Shown here: one piece after another, positions 28,764 through 37,377 of the stretch
How positions within the stretch are numbered: the stretch's first letter is position 1
Layout: the number at the start of each line of letters is the position of its first letter
Assembly (NCBI GenBank): GCA_001603805.1
Contig: LUZY01000013.1
Coordinates: forward strand, 284,723-348,722
Source of the DNA: Deferribacterales bacterium Deferri_01
Lineage (GTDB): Bacteria > Chrysiogenota > Deferribacteres > Deferribacterales > Geovibrionaceae
Direction of reading: 5' to 3'
Length of the DNA stretch: 64,000 nucleotides
Translations under genes and position numbers: made by a program
Notes under the pieces: generated by a model
Seen by the model: only the letters and a program-made list of their open reading frames with translations
Told to the model about the DNA's origin: nothing
Database searches by the model: none

Positions 28764-29093
28764 TTATTCAAAAGGATAAAAGCCCAAAACAGCATCAGCG
28801 TTTGCTTTTTTATGAGCCAGAATTGACTCTTCACCATTTGCGGCAAATTTATTTTTGAGCATTGAGACAATATCACGAGCGTCACTTTCTGTGCGTACAG
28901 AACCGATAACAGCAAGCTTATTTTCATTGCGTATCTCAATTATATCAGCAATGCTGCTCTCTTTGTTCTGTTGAGAAACGGGCGCAGAAGCGGAAGAAGA
29001 GCTTTTCTCTGTCTGCACAGACTGAGATTTCCTCTTATCCGCCTCAAGAAGTCTTTCACGCAAATTGACAATGCTGTTATCCGCGTTGATCAC
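28764..29093 (-). CDS. Small flagellar-group protein with flagellin-like C-terminal motif
   Basis: A 109-residue protein three bases after fliS. The first 50 residues are polar and Ser/Gln-rich and look disordered; residues 50-109 look folded. The last stretch, ESILAHKKANADAVLGF, resembles the C-terminal D0 helix of flagellins (SxLAQANxxPxxVLxL). I know no named family that this matches. A FlaG-like role is possible from position, but the FlaG sequence pattern is absent. Confidence 0.55.
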   Translation of the reverse strand: MINADNSIVNLRERLLEADKRKSQSVQTEKSSSSASAPVSQQNKESSIADIIEIRNENKLAVIGSVRTESDARDIVSMLKNKFAANGEESILAHKKANADAVLGFYPFE

Positions 29094-29096
29094 ATA

Positions 29097-29516
29097 TCAC
29101 CCTGCAAAATTTATTGACTTAGAAGCCGCCTCGACAGTTGAACCTGTTTTTTCTTCCTGTTCTACAACGCCTTTCCATGCTTCCCTTAACTCAGACATAA
29201 TGGAGATAACTGACTCCACTTTTGTTTTGTCCTTATTTTTGTTAGCCTCAATAAGAGACCAGATCATAAAGTCGTAAAGCCTGAGAAGATTCTGTGAAAT
29301 CTCACCGATATCCATATTCAGGGAAGACATAAGCTCATAGATTATGTTCTGTGCTTTCATTATGTTGTTATGCGCTTCAGGAATTTTACCTTCCTCAATA
29401 GCGATAACAGAAAGGCGCATAAATTTTATAGCACCATCGTATAATAAAAGCACTAACTTTCCTTTTGTAGCTCCCTCAACTTCCTGTCTGATATAATTTT
29501 GATACGGTTTTGTCAC
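29097..29516 (-). CDS. fliS: Flagellin export chaperone FliS
   Basis: FliS binds the C-terminus of flagellin in the cytoplasm and keeps it unfolded for export. The 139 residues are helical and start with the family pattern YQNYIRQEVEGATKGKLVLLLYDGAIKFM, with YxxQ/N near the N-terminus and LLLYDGAI. It lies 32 bases after fliD, the usual fliD-fliS order. Confidence 0.92.
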   Translation of the reverse strand: MTKPYQNYIRQEVEGATKGKLVLLLYDGAIKFMRLSVIAIEEGKIPEAHNNIMKAQNIIYELMSSLNMDIGEISQNLLRLYDFMIWSLIEANKNKDKTKVESVISIMSELREAWKGVVEQEEKTGSTVEAASKSINFAG

Positions 29517-29548
29517 CAGATCAACTCCTTTTTTGAGATATTATGTCT

Positions 29549-32218
29549 CTAGCTGCTTGACCCGCTTGAAAGAGAGCTAAGAGAATTACCCATAGCCTGA
29601 GCGTCAGCGATTGCCTGTTCCATGGCGGTAAACTGTGCCCAGTATCTTTCAAGCTGCTGTTCAGCCCTTTCCTGATATGTTTCAATTTGCGTAGCTATTT
29701 TCAGCATTTCCTTATCCAGCGTGCCTTCTGTCACTATTTTTTTCTGGATCATGCCGTCATAGGCTGTGTAACGGTTCAGCAATGTAGAGTACATTCTTGA
29801 CCAGCCTTTAATGTCATCACTCTCATTGATAGGATTACCGTCATCATCCTCAGTTTTACTATCGTCATTGCCGACAATAATATTAGCAGAAAAAAATTCA
29901 TAAACATCATCGGCGTTATCAGTAAGTACTTCCTGAAGCTTTTCGTTTGATTCAAGCTCCGAAAGAATTTCATCATAGTCTGTCGATTCTGTAACAAGAA
30001 GCCCCAGTTTTTCTATTGTGATATCGCCGTCACCCGCAACGTCTATCCCGAGTTCAAGAAGGTTTGAAATAGAGCCGTTAAGCCCCGGAATTTCAGAAAA
30101 GAGAGCTGTCCTTAAACTGCTTTTAAGGTTTTTTAACTCCGGACTTTTGCGTATCAAAGAGTAAGTGGTATATTCCTTGAACTTTGCTTCATAGTCTGCA
30201 ATTTCTTTATCCGTCATGCTTTCTTTGTCTTCATCGGTAAGGGGAGTAAGGTATTTCTTCTGATCTTTATCAAGAGCCGGAGCGTTCAGGATTGTGGTTA
30301 TCTCATTATACGTCTGAACAAAAGATGCAAGAGCCTCTGTAGCCTTTGTAGTGTCGGATGTTATGCTTATTGTCGCCGGAGCATCACTGGCAGAGCGAAG
30401 ATCAAGGGTAACACCTGCTATTATGTCGTCAATTTCATTGGAGTTGCGTACATAAGTTACCCCGTCCACATCAACTATTGAGTTGCGTCCGGCAGAGCCT
30501 AATGCTTGAGTAGTTGTAGTGTTGCGTGTGAGATTTACTGCAGAAAGAAAATTGCTTGTATCATTCGGAGAACCGAAGGTTATCTGCTCCGTATTGTCTG
30601 ATGTTACAATAATTTTATCTCTTGCTATGTCATAAACCATATTGACGCCTGCACCGGAAACATTAACTTTTCTGATTACATCATCAAGGGAGTCTGTTGT
30701 GTTATCAATATAGATCGAAACACCGTTAATTGAGAATGTTCCGCTAGTCGGTGTAGATGAAAGACCTGCGGAATTAAGTTTTCCGCTTGTGGAAATCACC
30801 CCGGTAGTTGACCCGGCAGATTTTACTGCACCCTGATTTGCTGTCAGTTTAAGAACAGACAACAGATTGCTTGTATCTGATGAGTCACCAATTGAAATAT
30901 TGGCCGCCCCGGGGCTGTTGCTGGTCAGAACAACATTATTGGAAGATTCATCATAAGTCGCTGTCACTCCGGCGTTTGATGAGTTTATCGTGGCGAGAAG
31001 GTCGTTAAGAGTCATAGTAGAGTAGTCTGTAACTTTTATCTGTGTGCCGTTAATAGTAAAAGTTCCGTTTGCAGAACTCACAGCTCCGAACAACGCAAGG
31101 TTCTGCGTAAGCGCATTTGCAGGATCAGATGATAAACCAGTGGCGCCTGTAACCATTGAGTAGGATTCAGAAGCCACAAGCAGAGAGGCATCCTGCGTTA
31201 TTTCAAAAGTGCCTTCCGTAAGCCCTGTTCCTGTCAGAACAACACCTTTGATCAGCCCGCTGTCGGCATTATTAACTTTCTGTCCGAGAGTTGTGAGGTC
31301 GTCTGCTCTGTAATACTGGGTTATTCTGGTGGCTGTGGTTGAGGATTGGTAACCGTATTGATCAAATCCGAAAGTTGAACCTAATCCTGTATCAGTGGGT
31401 GTCACGGTTATACCGGTTACGTCCGTAGGAGTGTAGACCGCCATGCGCCATTCGTCAGTGCTTTCATCAAATTCGGCACGGACAGCAACATACTGAACAC
31501 CGTCAGTACCTTTGTTTGAATTTATATTATTATTCAGAGTAGATTCAATATCTCTGGCAACTTCGTTAATGTTATCGCCTGCATTAACATCAACGGCAGA
31601 CCATATGCTGGTAGTGTCCGTTCCGTCATTTACAGAAAACGTTATTGCGTCCTGATAGTCATTTTGAAGCGTTCCGTCGGCCGATACCACAGAAGGGTCG
31701 ATAACAGCTCCAAAGCTTTTATTCATAGTGCCCCAGTCGTTAGGCTTGAAACTGTTCACCGCTGTGAAGTATGAGCCGTTGTTGCTGACAGTCACCGTGT
31801 GTTTGCCTTCAAGGTAATCCGCAGGAGTACCGGTTGCCCCTGTTACACCTGCTCCTTTTGATGTGAGTCTCTGTCTGGTGTATGAGCTTGTCCACATAGC
31901 GTTTTTGGCTGTCTGTTTAACAGTAACGGAATAAGATCCTTTTGCCGCATCGGTGGTTGCTGTGGCAGCAACTATTGAACTGTTTGATGTTTCGGTACTT
32001 TTTGTTTTAAATGTATTTTCAAGACGCAGAGTAAGCAGGTTACTGTTAAGTGTGCCTAACCTGTCGCTTACATCCTGATAGATATCTTTTTCAAGCTGTT
32101 TGAGTTCATATTTATTCTGCAGGTTTGTGATCGGAATCTGACTCTGTGCGACAAGCTGTTCAACTATCGCATTTGTATCCATGCCGGAAACGACACCGCC
32201 CATTTTAATTGCACCCAT
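29549..32218 (-). CDS. fliD: Flagellar hook-associated protein 2 (filament cap)
   Basis: FliD caps the growing filament and helps flagellin monomers fold in. The start is the ATG at 32218 (MGAIKMGGVVSGMDTNAIV), behind GGAGG and just downstream of a sigma28-type promoter; the longer open frame starts upstream of that promoter. At 889 residues it is much longer than E. coli FliD (468). The ends are conserved D0/D1 helices: GMDTNAIVEQLV near 13-24 and a C-terminal heptad region (QIETYQERAEQQLERYWAQFTAMEQ). The middle is Thr/Ser-rich with two similar blocks (FTINGTQIKVTDYSTMTLND and FSINGVSIYIDNTTDSLDD), as in flagellin hook-IN repeats. Confidence 0.92.
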   Translation of the reverse strand: MGAIKMGGVVSGMDTNAIVEQLVAQSQIPITNLQNKYELKQLEKDIYQDVSDRLGTLNSNLLTLRLENTFKTKSTETSNSSIVAATATTDAAKGSYSVTVKQTAKNAMWTSSYTRQRLTSKGAGVTGATGTPADYLEGKHTVTVSNNGSYFTAVNSFKPNDWGTMNKSFGAVIDPSVVSADGTLQNDYQDAITFSVNDGTDTTSIWSAVDVNAGDNINEVARDIESTLNNNINSNKGTDGVQYVAVRAEFDESTDEWRMAVYTPTDVTGITVTPTDTGLGSTFGFDQYGYQSSTTATRITQYYRADDLTTLGQKVNNADSGLIKGVVLTGTGLTEGTFEITQDASLLVASESYSMVTGATGLSSDPANALTQNLALFGAVSSANGTFTINGTQIKVTDYSTMTLNDLLATINSSNAGVTATYDESSNNVVLTSNSPGAANISIGDSSDTSNLLSVLKLTANQGAVKSAGSTTGVISTSGKLNSAGLSSTPTSGTFSINGVSIYIDNTTDSLDDVIRKVNVSGAGVNMVYDIARDKIIVTSDNTEQITFGSPNDTSNFLSAVNLTRNTTTTQALGSAGRNSIVDVDGVTYVRNSNEIDDIIAGVTLDLRSASDAPATISITSDTTKATEALASFVQTYNEITTILNAPALDKDQKKYLTPLTDEDKESMTDKEIADYEAKFKEYTTYSLIRKSPELKNLKSSLRTALFSEIPGLNGSISNLLELGIDVAGDGDITIEKLGLLVTESTDYDEILSELESNEKLQEVLTDNADDVYEFFSANIIVGNDDSKTEDDDGNPINESDDIKGWSRMYSTLLNRYTAYDGMIQKKIVTEGTLDKEMLKIATQIETYQERAEQQLERYWAQFTAMEQAIADAQAMGNSLSSLSSGSSS

Positions 32219-32246
32219 AACGGCAAATCCTCCGAATATGATCATA

Positions 32247-32273
32247 ATATCGGCATTTGTGCCTCTTTCTTGA
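32247..32273 (-). promoter_or_regulatory. Sigma28 (FliA)-type promoter of fliD
   Basis: Minus strand TCAAGAAA-N11-GCCGATAT against the sigma28 pattern TAAAGTTT-N11-GCCGATAA. Seven of eight -10 bases and the spacing match; the -35 box is half matched. It ends 29 bases before the fliD ATG. Confidence 0.7.
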
Positions 32274-32449
32274 GCCGTTTGAGAAGAGGCAAAACTCGCC
32301 ATACATTGCAGTAGCAAATGCCAAGCCACTTGAAAACCGCATGAGAATATCCTAAAAAGGTATTTTTTTCCTTATCCTTAAGGGTAATTTTTTCTTTAAG
32401 GAAAATGATGCACCTTGCTATTAATGACGGAATATATTAACTTCCGGTT

Positions 32450-33067
32450 ATGAAAAAAATTATTGTGTATGATTGTGACGGTGTGCTTTTTGACAGCTCT
32501 CATGCTGTAAAGGCTTACTACGATTATGTATTTGAAAAATTTGACCTAGACATGCCGGACTGGAGCAACCAGGCAACATTTGAGCTTGCGATGATGAGTA
32601 CCAACAGCGAGATCATAGGGCATTTTTGTAAAGATGAAAAAAAGTTTAACGAGATAATGGAATTTGCCACGAAGCTTAACTTCCGCATGTTTCTGGATAA
32701 GATGATACCTGCGGACGGAATATTTGAGGCTCTTGAAAAACTGAAATCAGACGGACACAAACTAGCCGTCTGCACCAACAGAGGCGTATCAATTGATCCG
32801 CTACTCAAGCATTTTAAAATGTATGACTACTTCGACAGGCTGGTGTGCAGTTTTGACGTTGTGCGTCCCAAGCCGCACCCTGAAGGCTTAAACAAAATAG
32901 CAGAACACTTCGCCTCTACTAAAGAGAACATGCTTTTTCTCGGCGATTCAGAGGCGGATTACAAAGCGGCAAAGGGCGCACGGATGCCTTTTCTGTCCTT
33001 CGGCAGCAATCTTTATGAAAGCCTCAGAATTGACAACCATATGGAAGTGTTTGACCACATCGGATAA
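32450..33067 (+). CDS. HAD-superfamily hydrolase, phosphoglycolate phosphatase-like
   Basis: A 205-residue HAD phosphatase. Motif I is YDCDGVLFDS at residues 6-15 (nucleophile and acid Asp), motif II is in VCTNRG, and motif III/IV are seen as RPKPHPEGL and FLGDSEADYKAA. An alpha-helical cap sits between motifs I and II. This is the Gph/PGP-like subgroup, whose members act on many phosphates, so the substrate is open. The gene stands alone between the fliD promoter region and a convergent PHP gene. Confidence 0.85.
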   Translation: MKKIIVYDCDGVLFDSSHAVKAYYDYVFEKFDLDMPDWSNQATFELAMMSTNSEIIGHFCKDEKKFNEIMEFATKLNFRMFLDKMIPADGIFEALEKLKSDGHKLAVCTNRGVSIDPLLKHFKMYDYFDRLVCSFDVVRPKPHPEGLNKIAEHFASTKENMLFLGDSEADYKAAKGARMPFLSFGSNLYESLRIDNHMEVFDHIG

Positions 33068-33106
33068 AGCAATCAGGGCCTAGTATAATTTAAGCTAATC
33101 TTAGTT

Positions 33107-33946
33107 TTACTTGTACTGCTCTGCTTTTTTGCGCAGTGCATATAAAACATTTTCAGGATTGTGAAGTCTGCAGTTCCATTTGCCCAGCTTGACATTTGTT
33201 TTATTATCGCCGTGGTAATCGCTCCCGGCTGAAACAGGAAGACCAAGCTTTTTTGCAAGGTCATTGAAAAACAACGTATCTTCCTCTGAGTGATAGGAGC
33301 AGTAAGTTTCAACTGCGTCAAGCCCTTGATTAATCATGTTTTTTATATAAGGCAGATATTGTTCCTTTTCCAGACGCATGCTGAAAGGGTGCGCCAGAAT
33401 TGTTATCCCACCTGCAGTATGTATCATCTCAGCGCTCTCACTGAAACTTAGCCTCTTTCTCTCTCTGTATATTGGTTTGCCTTTAGCCAGATAGGTATTG
33501 AAAGCTTCATCCATATCAGCAACTATACCCTCCCTTATCAAAAACTTAGCAATATGAGGTCTGCCCAGTTCACCAAGGTTTGAGGTGCTGATATCATCCT
33601 CCCTCACCTCTCTGCCCACAAGCCTGCTTACCTCTTCAAGCATACTTTCGTTCCTTGCTTTTCTTGCGGCGAGAAGGTCATTGAGTTTTGCAGTAAGATA
33701 CGGGTTCTCATAATCTATAAAAAGCCCCACAACGTGCATTGTGCCGGGAGAAAACTCTATGCTTATTTCAGTTCCCGCAATGCGCTCAACATTACCTTTT
33801 GCGGCAAAGAAATCCGGCAGACCGGCAACTGTATCATGATCAGTGAGCGCTAAAGCCTTTATTCTTTTGGCATCAGCCATTTTAACAATCTCAGCAGGAG
33901 TCTTTGTCCCGTCCGAAAAAACTGAATGACAATGAAGATCTATCAT
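33107..33946 (-). CDS. PHP-domain phosphoesterase (YciV/TrpH-like)
   Basis: A 279-residue PHP-domain protein. IDLHCHSVFSDGTKTP at 2-17 and ALTDHDTVAG near 35-44 supply metal ligands; ILAHPF near 160 and SDYHGDN near 240 complete the set. This is the pattern of YciV/RNase AM, which acts on 3',5'-nucleoside bisphosphates and 5' ends of RNA. The exact reaction here is inferred from the family only. It is convergent with the HAD gene and divergent from the next membrane-protein gene. Confidence 0.83.
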   Translation of the reverse strand: MIDLHCHSVFSDGTKTPAEIVKMADAKRIKALALTDHDTVAGLPDFFAAKGNVERIAGTEISIEFSPGTMHVVGLFIDYENPYLTAKLNDLLAARKARNESMLEEVSRLVGREVREDDISTSNLGELGRPHIAKFLIREGIVADMDEAFNTYLAKGKPIYRERKRLSFSESAEMIHTAGGITILAHPFSMRLEKEQYLPYIKNMINQGLDAVETYCSYHSEEDTLFFNDLAKKLGLPVSAGSDYHGDNKTNVKLGKWNCRLHNPENVLYALRKKAEQYK

Positions 33947-34013
33947 AACTTTTCACCTGTATCCCTATCATTATTATCTTGTTTTGTTCATGTTTAGGCA
34001 ATATAGTTTTAGC

Positions 34014-34388
34014 ATGAATATAAACAGTTTCATTATATACCGTATTTTTGCAAATCTGGTAGCTTTCTGGATCGCGGGTAAAACAATACCCGGATTTGAG
34101 ACCGGTGATATGCTCAGCCTCATAAGCGCATCAGTAGTGCTGACCTTTCTGCACATCTTTATCCGTCCGCTTATGGTTATCCTCACCCTCCCCTTGCAGA
34201 TATTCAGCATGGGTCTGGCTTATATAATCTTCAACGCAGTTTATGTCAAAATTACCTCTGTAATTGTTAAAGATATAATAGCCGAGGGCTTTTTACCCGC
34301 CTTAGGAGCAGCGGTTATGATAAGCTTGGTTAATATAGTGCTGGACGGCATGGCCCGCAGACAGAGGATAGACAGGGATGGACCCTAA
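34014..34388 (+). CDS. Phage holin family (DUF-type) small membrane protein
   Basis: A membrane protein of about 124 residues with four predicted membrane segments. The stretch LTFLHIFIRPLMVILTLPLQIFSMGL near the middle is typical of the family labelled phage holin 4-type (YvlD-like). Despite the name these are ordinary chromosomal proteins of unknown role. An earlier ATG at 33984 would add ten residues; neither start has a clear ribosome site. The end overlaps the next gene by 11 bases. Confidence 0.7.
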   Translation: MNINSFIIYRIFANLVAFWIAGKTIPGFETGDMLSLISASVVLTFLHIFIRPLMVILTLPLQIFSMGLAYIIFNAVYVKITSVIVKDIIAEGFLPALGAAVMISLVNIVLDGMARRQRIDRDGP

Positions 34389-34887
34389 GGCGATTAAGGA
34401 AGATATTGATAAGCTTGAAAAACTCATCGCACGGATGAAATTTGAGTACGAACAGTATATCAGAGGAAATCTGAAATTACCCCCTGCATCAGTGGAAAGG
34501 GAAATAAACAATATTGTCCAGAACTACAACCGCAAACCCATAACAAACACCACACTTCGATTCAGGTTTAATAACCTGACAGCACGTTTTCTTTCACTCC
34601 GGCAGAAATTCCAGCGTGATCTGGGTATACGTGACGGCTTCATAAAAACACCCTACACAAAAGACTACACACGTGAAGACATCAGCCGGGATGAACAACT
34701 ACTGCAAAAACTTGATGAACTCCCCGCAAACTACGATAAACAAAAGGTTCTCGATGCTTTAAATATGAAAATAAATGAGTTGAAATCACAAGGATATGCT
34801 GATATTGATGTTTCTCTGGAAATTGAAAATGGAAAACCCCGCTTGAGGATAATAACTAAAGATGAAAAAAAAACTCTTCAGGATTGA
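34378..34887 (+). CDS. Helical protein resembling the MXAN_5187 C-terminal family
   Basis: A 169-residue cytoplasmic protein with no membrane segment. The N-terminal half is helical with the pattern LIARMKFEYEQYIRGNLKLPP, followed by ITNTTLRFRFNNLTARF and a tryptophan-poor basic helix. As I recall it, this resembles the C-terminal domain named after Myxococcus MXAN_5187, function unknown. It overlaps both neighbours (11 and 26 bases) and so belongs to the run leading into DUF1820 and lptF-lptG. Confidence 0.6.
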   Translation: MDPKAIKEDIDKLEKLIARMKFEYEQYIRGNLKLPPASVEREINNIVQNYNRKPITNTTLRFRFNNLTARFLSLRQKFQRDLGIRDGFIKTPYTKDYTREDISRDEQLLQKLDELPANYDKQKVLDALNMKINELKSQGYADIDVSLEIENGKPRLRIITKDEKKTLQD

Positions 34888-35149
34888 CTTTATAAACGCT
34901 GCAAAAGAAAATTTAACCATTCACGCTTCAAATGTGAACCCTTCTTCATTTCTGGGACTCATAGAGGTGACGGATATTGTTTTTATGGACTCCTCAGAGA
35001 TTATACTCAACCCACAGGATGATAAAATAAAAAAAGAATTTAAAAATGTCGAACGTACCTTTCTGCCTCTCAACTCTATAGTGAGAATTGACGAAATCAT
35101 TCTTGAAAAAGAGACCCCTGTAATACGTCTCTACGAAAAACAGGACTGA
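34862..35149 (+). CDS. DUF1820-family small protein
   Basis: A 95-residue protein that matches the remembered shape of DUF1820: FRIDFINAAKENLTIHASNV, then FLGLIEVTDIVFMDSSEIILNP, then ERTFLPLNSIVRIDEI. The family is small and mostly beta, with no assigned role. It starts inside the previous gene and is two bases from lptF, so expression is probably tied to the LPS-export permeases. Confidence 0.72.
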   Translation: MKKKLFRIDFINAAKENLTIHASNVNPSSFLGLIEVTDIVFMDSSEIILNPQDDKIKKEFKNVERTFLPLNSIVRIDEIILEKETPVIRLYEKQD

Positions 35150-35151
35150 AA

Positions 35152-36207
35152 ATGCAGATGAATACTCTGCAAAAATACATCATCAGGGAAATTGTTCCGC
35201 TGTTCGTGTTCGGAAACGTTCTCTTTGTGGTTTTTCTTCTGCTTGAGAAGCTGATTAATCTTGCAGATCTGTTTTTTACCAAAAATGTCCCCGCACTGCT
35301 TATAACAGAAACCATAATATACTACCTTCCTTCTTTTCTTATGATAACAATCCCCACTTCAGCACTTATGGCAAGCATGGTCGGCTTCGGCAGACTATCG
35401 GCAGACTCTGAAATAACAGTGATGAAAGCAGCGGGAGCAGGAGGCAGATTTTTCCTTAAGCCTGCTGTAATTGTGGGAATCGGCGCCTTTGCACTCTCGA
35501 TGTTTATGAGTGTTTATCTTATGCCTTTAGGCAGCACACTTGCGATAAACAACCTCGCCCGGATAGCAAAAAGCATATCCGTAAAAGACATGAAAGAAAA
35601 TGAAATGTATGATGAAATACCCGGACTTCTTTTCTATGCGGATAAACGCCCTGATGACAATGAGTTTGGTAAGATTGTGGTTATAGATAAAAACACAGGC
35701 ACAATTATCACCGCCGAGACAGGCGCTATTGTACCGTCCGGTGAATCTGCCCTTGTGATGAACTTTAACAACGGACGAGTAGTGGCGGAAACCGCCGGAG
35801 AACAGAGAACTGTTGTCCGTTTCGGTGAAATGGCTATGAACCTGCCCTTTGAGCTTAAAGATAAGTTCAGCAAAAGAGATGAGTATTTCATGACAATGTT
35901 TGAGCTGGCTGAGAACTTTGATGATCATGTGAACTATAAATTTGAGTTTTCCAAACGCTTCGCCCTGCCCGTTGCAGGACTTCTTATGGGAATACTGGGC
36001 ATGTCCCTCGGCATATTCTTTCATCGTTCAGGGCGTTCCATCGGCATTCCTCTTTCACTTGGGCTGACTCTCTTCTACTACATGATATTTTTCACATCCC
36101 TTAATCTTGCCCGTGCAGGGGTGCTTGACGGTTTCTTCGCACCATGGCTCGCCAATATCTTTTTTACTCTCGTCACGGCTCTTTTCGCCTACAGGGTGCT
36201 TAAATGA
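35152..36207 (+). CDS. lptF: LPS export permease LptF
   Basis: LptF and LptG form the inner-membrane part of the LptB2FG transporter that extracts LPS from the inner membrane. The 351 residues have the YjgP/YjgQ layout: three membrane segments, a periplasmic beta-jellyroll of about 140 residues, then three more. LQKYIIREIVPLFVFGNVLFVVFLLLEKL marks the first segment. The start overlaps nothing and follows AGGA by six bases. The order lptF then lptG, with an ATGA overlap, is the usual one; which is F and which G is inferred from order. Confidence 0.85.
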   Translation: MQMNTLQKYIIREIVPLFVFGNVLFVVFLLLEKLINLADLFFTKNVPALLITETIIYYLPSFLMITIPTSALMASMVGFGRLSADSEITVMKAAGAGGRFFLKPAVIVGIGAFALSMFMSVYLMPLGSTLAINNLARIAKSISVKDMKENEMYDEIPGLLFYADKRPDDNEFGKIVVIDKNTGTIITAETGAIVPSGESALVMNFNNGRVVAETAGEQRTVVRFGEMAMNLPFELKDKFSKRDEYFMTMFELAENFDDHVNYKFEFSKRFALPVAGLLMGILGMSLGIFFHRSGRSIGIPLSLGLTLFYYMIFFTSLNLARAGVLDGFFAPWLANIFFTLVTALFAYRVLK

Positions 36208-37289
36208 AAAAATTCCATATCTATTTCATAAAACAGTTCCTTAAACTTGCGTTCTTTATACAGATTTTTGTGGTGATACTTAACATTGTCGCTAATACAT
36301 CCATGCACACCAAGCTGATGGCAAAGCACGATATATCCTTTATCTCTCTGTTGATATTTGAATCAATCGAACTCCCCAGTGCCATTTATGAGTCCATGCC
36401 CATGGCTCTTGCCATAACCACTATGGTAACAATCATTATGATGATCAGAAGCAATGAATTGCTGGCTTATGTCAGCCTAGGCGGACGACTGAGGGATCTA
36501 CTCTTTCCCATATTCGGCATAGGGCTTGTGGTGTTCGGCATACTGATGTTCATGGCTGACAGAGTGAACCCATGGGTGGAAAACACCAGAAAGAAGTATG
36601 AAACCGAGCAGTTTGACAGGCAGCCTTATGTTACAAAAGGAAAGCTTACTGACGTATGGATGAAAGACGGTGAGGAAGGCTTTGTCCATATGGAGCTTGT
36701 AGATCCTATAAACCGTGAGTTTTTTGACATCACCTTCTACCGTATGGACAGTGCTTTTGAAATAGACAGAGTAACAAGCATTGAAGATGCAAAACCTGTG
36801 GGAGACAAATGGGAGCTGACCGGAATCAAGATTTACGACATCAAACCCAGACCGGAGCTTGTTCTTACCATGGATAACAACACTATTGAGTCCCGCCTGT
36901 TTTCAGATCTTGCTGATCTTCCTGTCAATAAACCGAAGTTTCTTTCACTTGGGGAGCTTTCAAAGATTATCAAACTGCTAAAAAAACAAAAACTCAACGC
37001 CGCTGCGTATGAACTCATGATATTCAAAAGCTACAGCCACGCTGTCAGCGCTGTAATCATTATGTTTCTCGTGTTCCCCGTCTGCGTAAATTTCAGCAGG
37101 CACTCATCATACATCATAAGTGCAGTAAATGCCCTTGCGCTGGCAGTTGCTTACTGGCTTTCAGTCAGCTCGTTCCAGTCATTAGGGAAAACAGGCGTAA
37201 TGTCTCCGCTTATGGTCAGTATAATCCCTAACCTGCTGTTTCTTGGAGTCGCTATTTATCTTGTTTACCGAAGGGAAAGCGCCTCATAA
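36204..37289 (+). CDS. lptG: LPS export permease LptG
   Basis: Second permease of the LPS exporter, 361 residues with the same six-segment plus jellyroll layout. MKKFHIYFIKQFLKLAFFIQIFVV opens the first segment, and a coupling-helix region (ESMPMALAITTMVTIIMMIRSNELLAYVSLGG) follows. It overlaps lptF by four bases. About 30 bases after the stop the leuB promoter begins. Confidence 0.85.
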   Translation: MKKFHIYFIKQFLKLAFFIQIFVVILNIVANTSMHTKLMAKHDISFISLLIFESIELPSAIYESMPMALAITTMVTIIMMIRSNELLAYVSLGGRLRDLLFPIFGIGLVVFGILMFMADRVNPWVENTRKKYETEQFDRQPYVTKGKLTDVWMKDGEEGFVHMELVDPINREFFDITFYRMDSAFEIDRVTSIEDAKPVGDKWELTGIKIYDIKPRPELVLTMDNNTIESRLFSDLADLPVNKPKFLSLGELSKIIKLLKKQKLNAAAYELMIFKSYSHAVSAVIIMFLVFPVCVNFSRHSSYIISAVNALALAVAYWLSVSSFQSLGKTGVMSPLMVSIIPNLLFLGVAIYLVYRRESAS

Positions 37290-37316
37290 GTTCAACCTCG
37301 CCAAAGTATATTTATT

Positions 37317-37345
37317 TTGACTTTACCTGTTCGATCATGTATTTT
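37317..37345 (+). promoter_or_regulatory. Sigma70-type promoter of leuB
   Basis: TTGACT-N17-TATTTT, ending 32 bases before the ATG, which itself follows GAGGAGG. Confidence 0.6.
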
Positions 37346-37377
37346 GAACATTCAATAATCTTTGAGGAGGAACAGGA

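Noticed and set aside
34014..34388. Phage holin and prophage remnant
   Set aside because: The family name is misleading; neighbours are all housekeeping genes.
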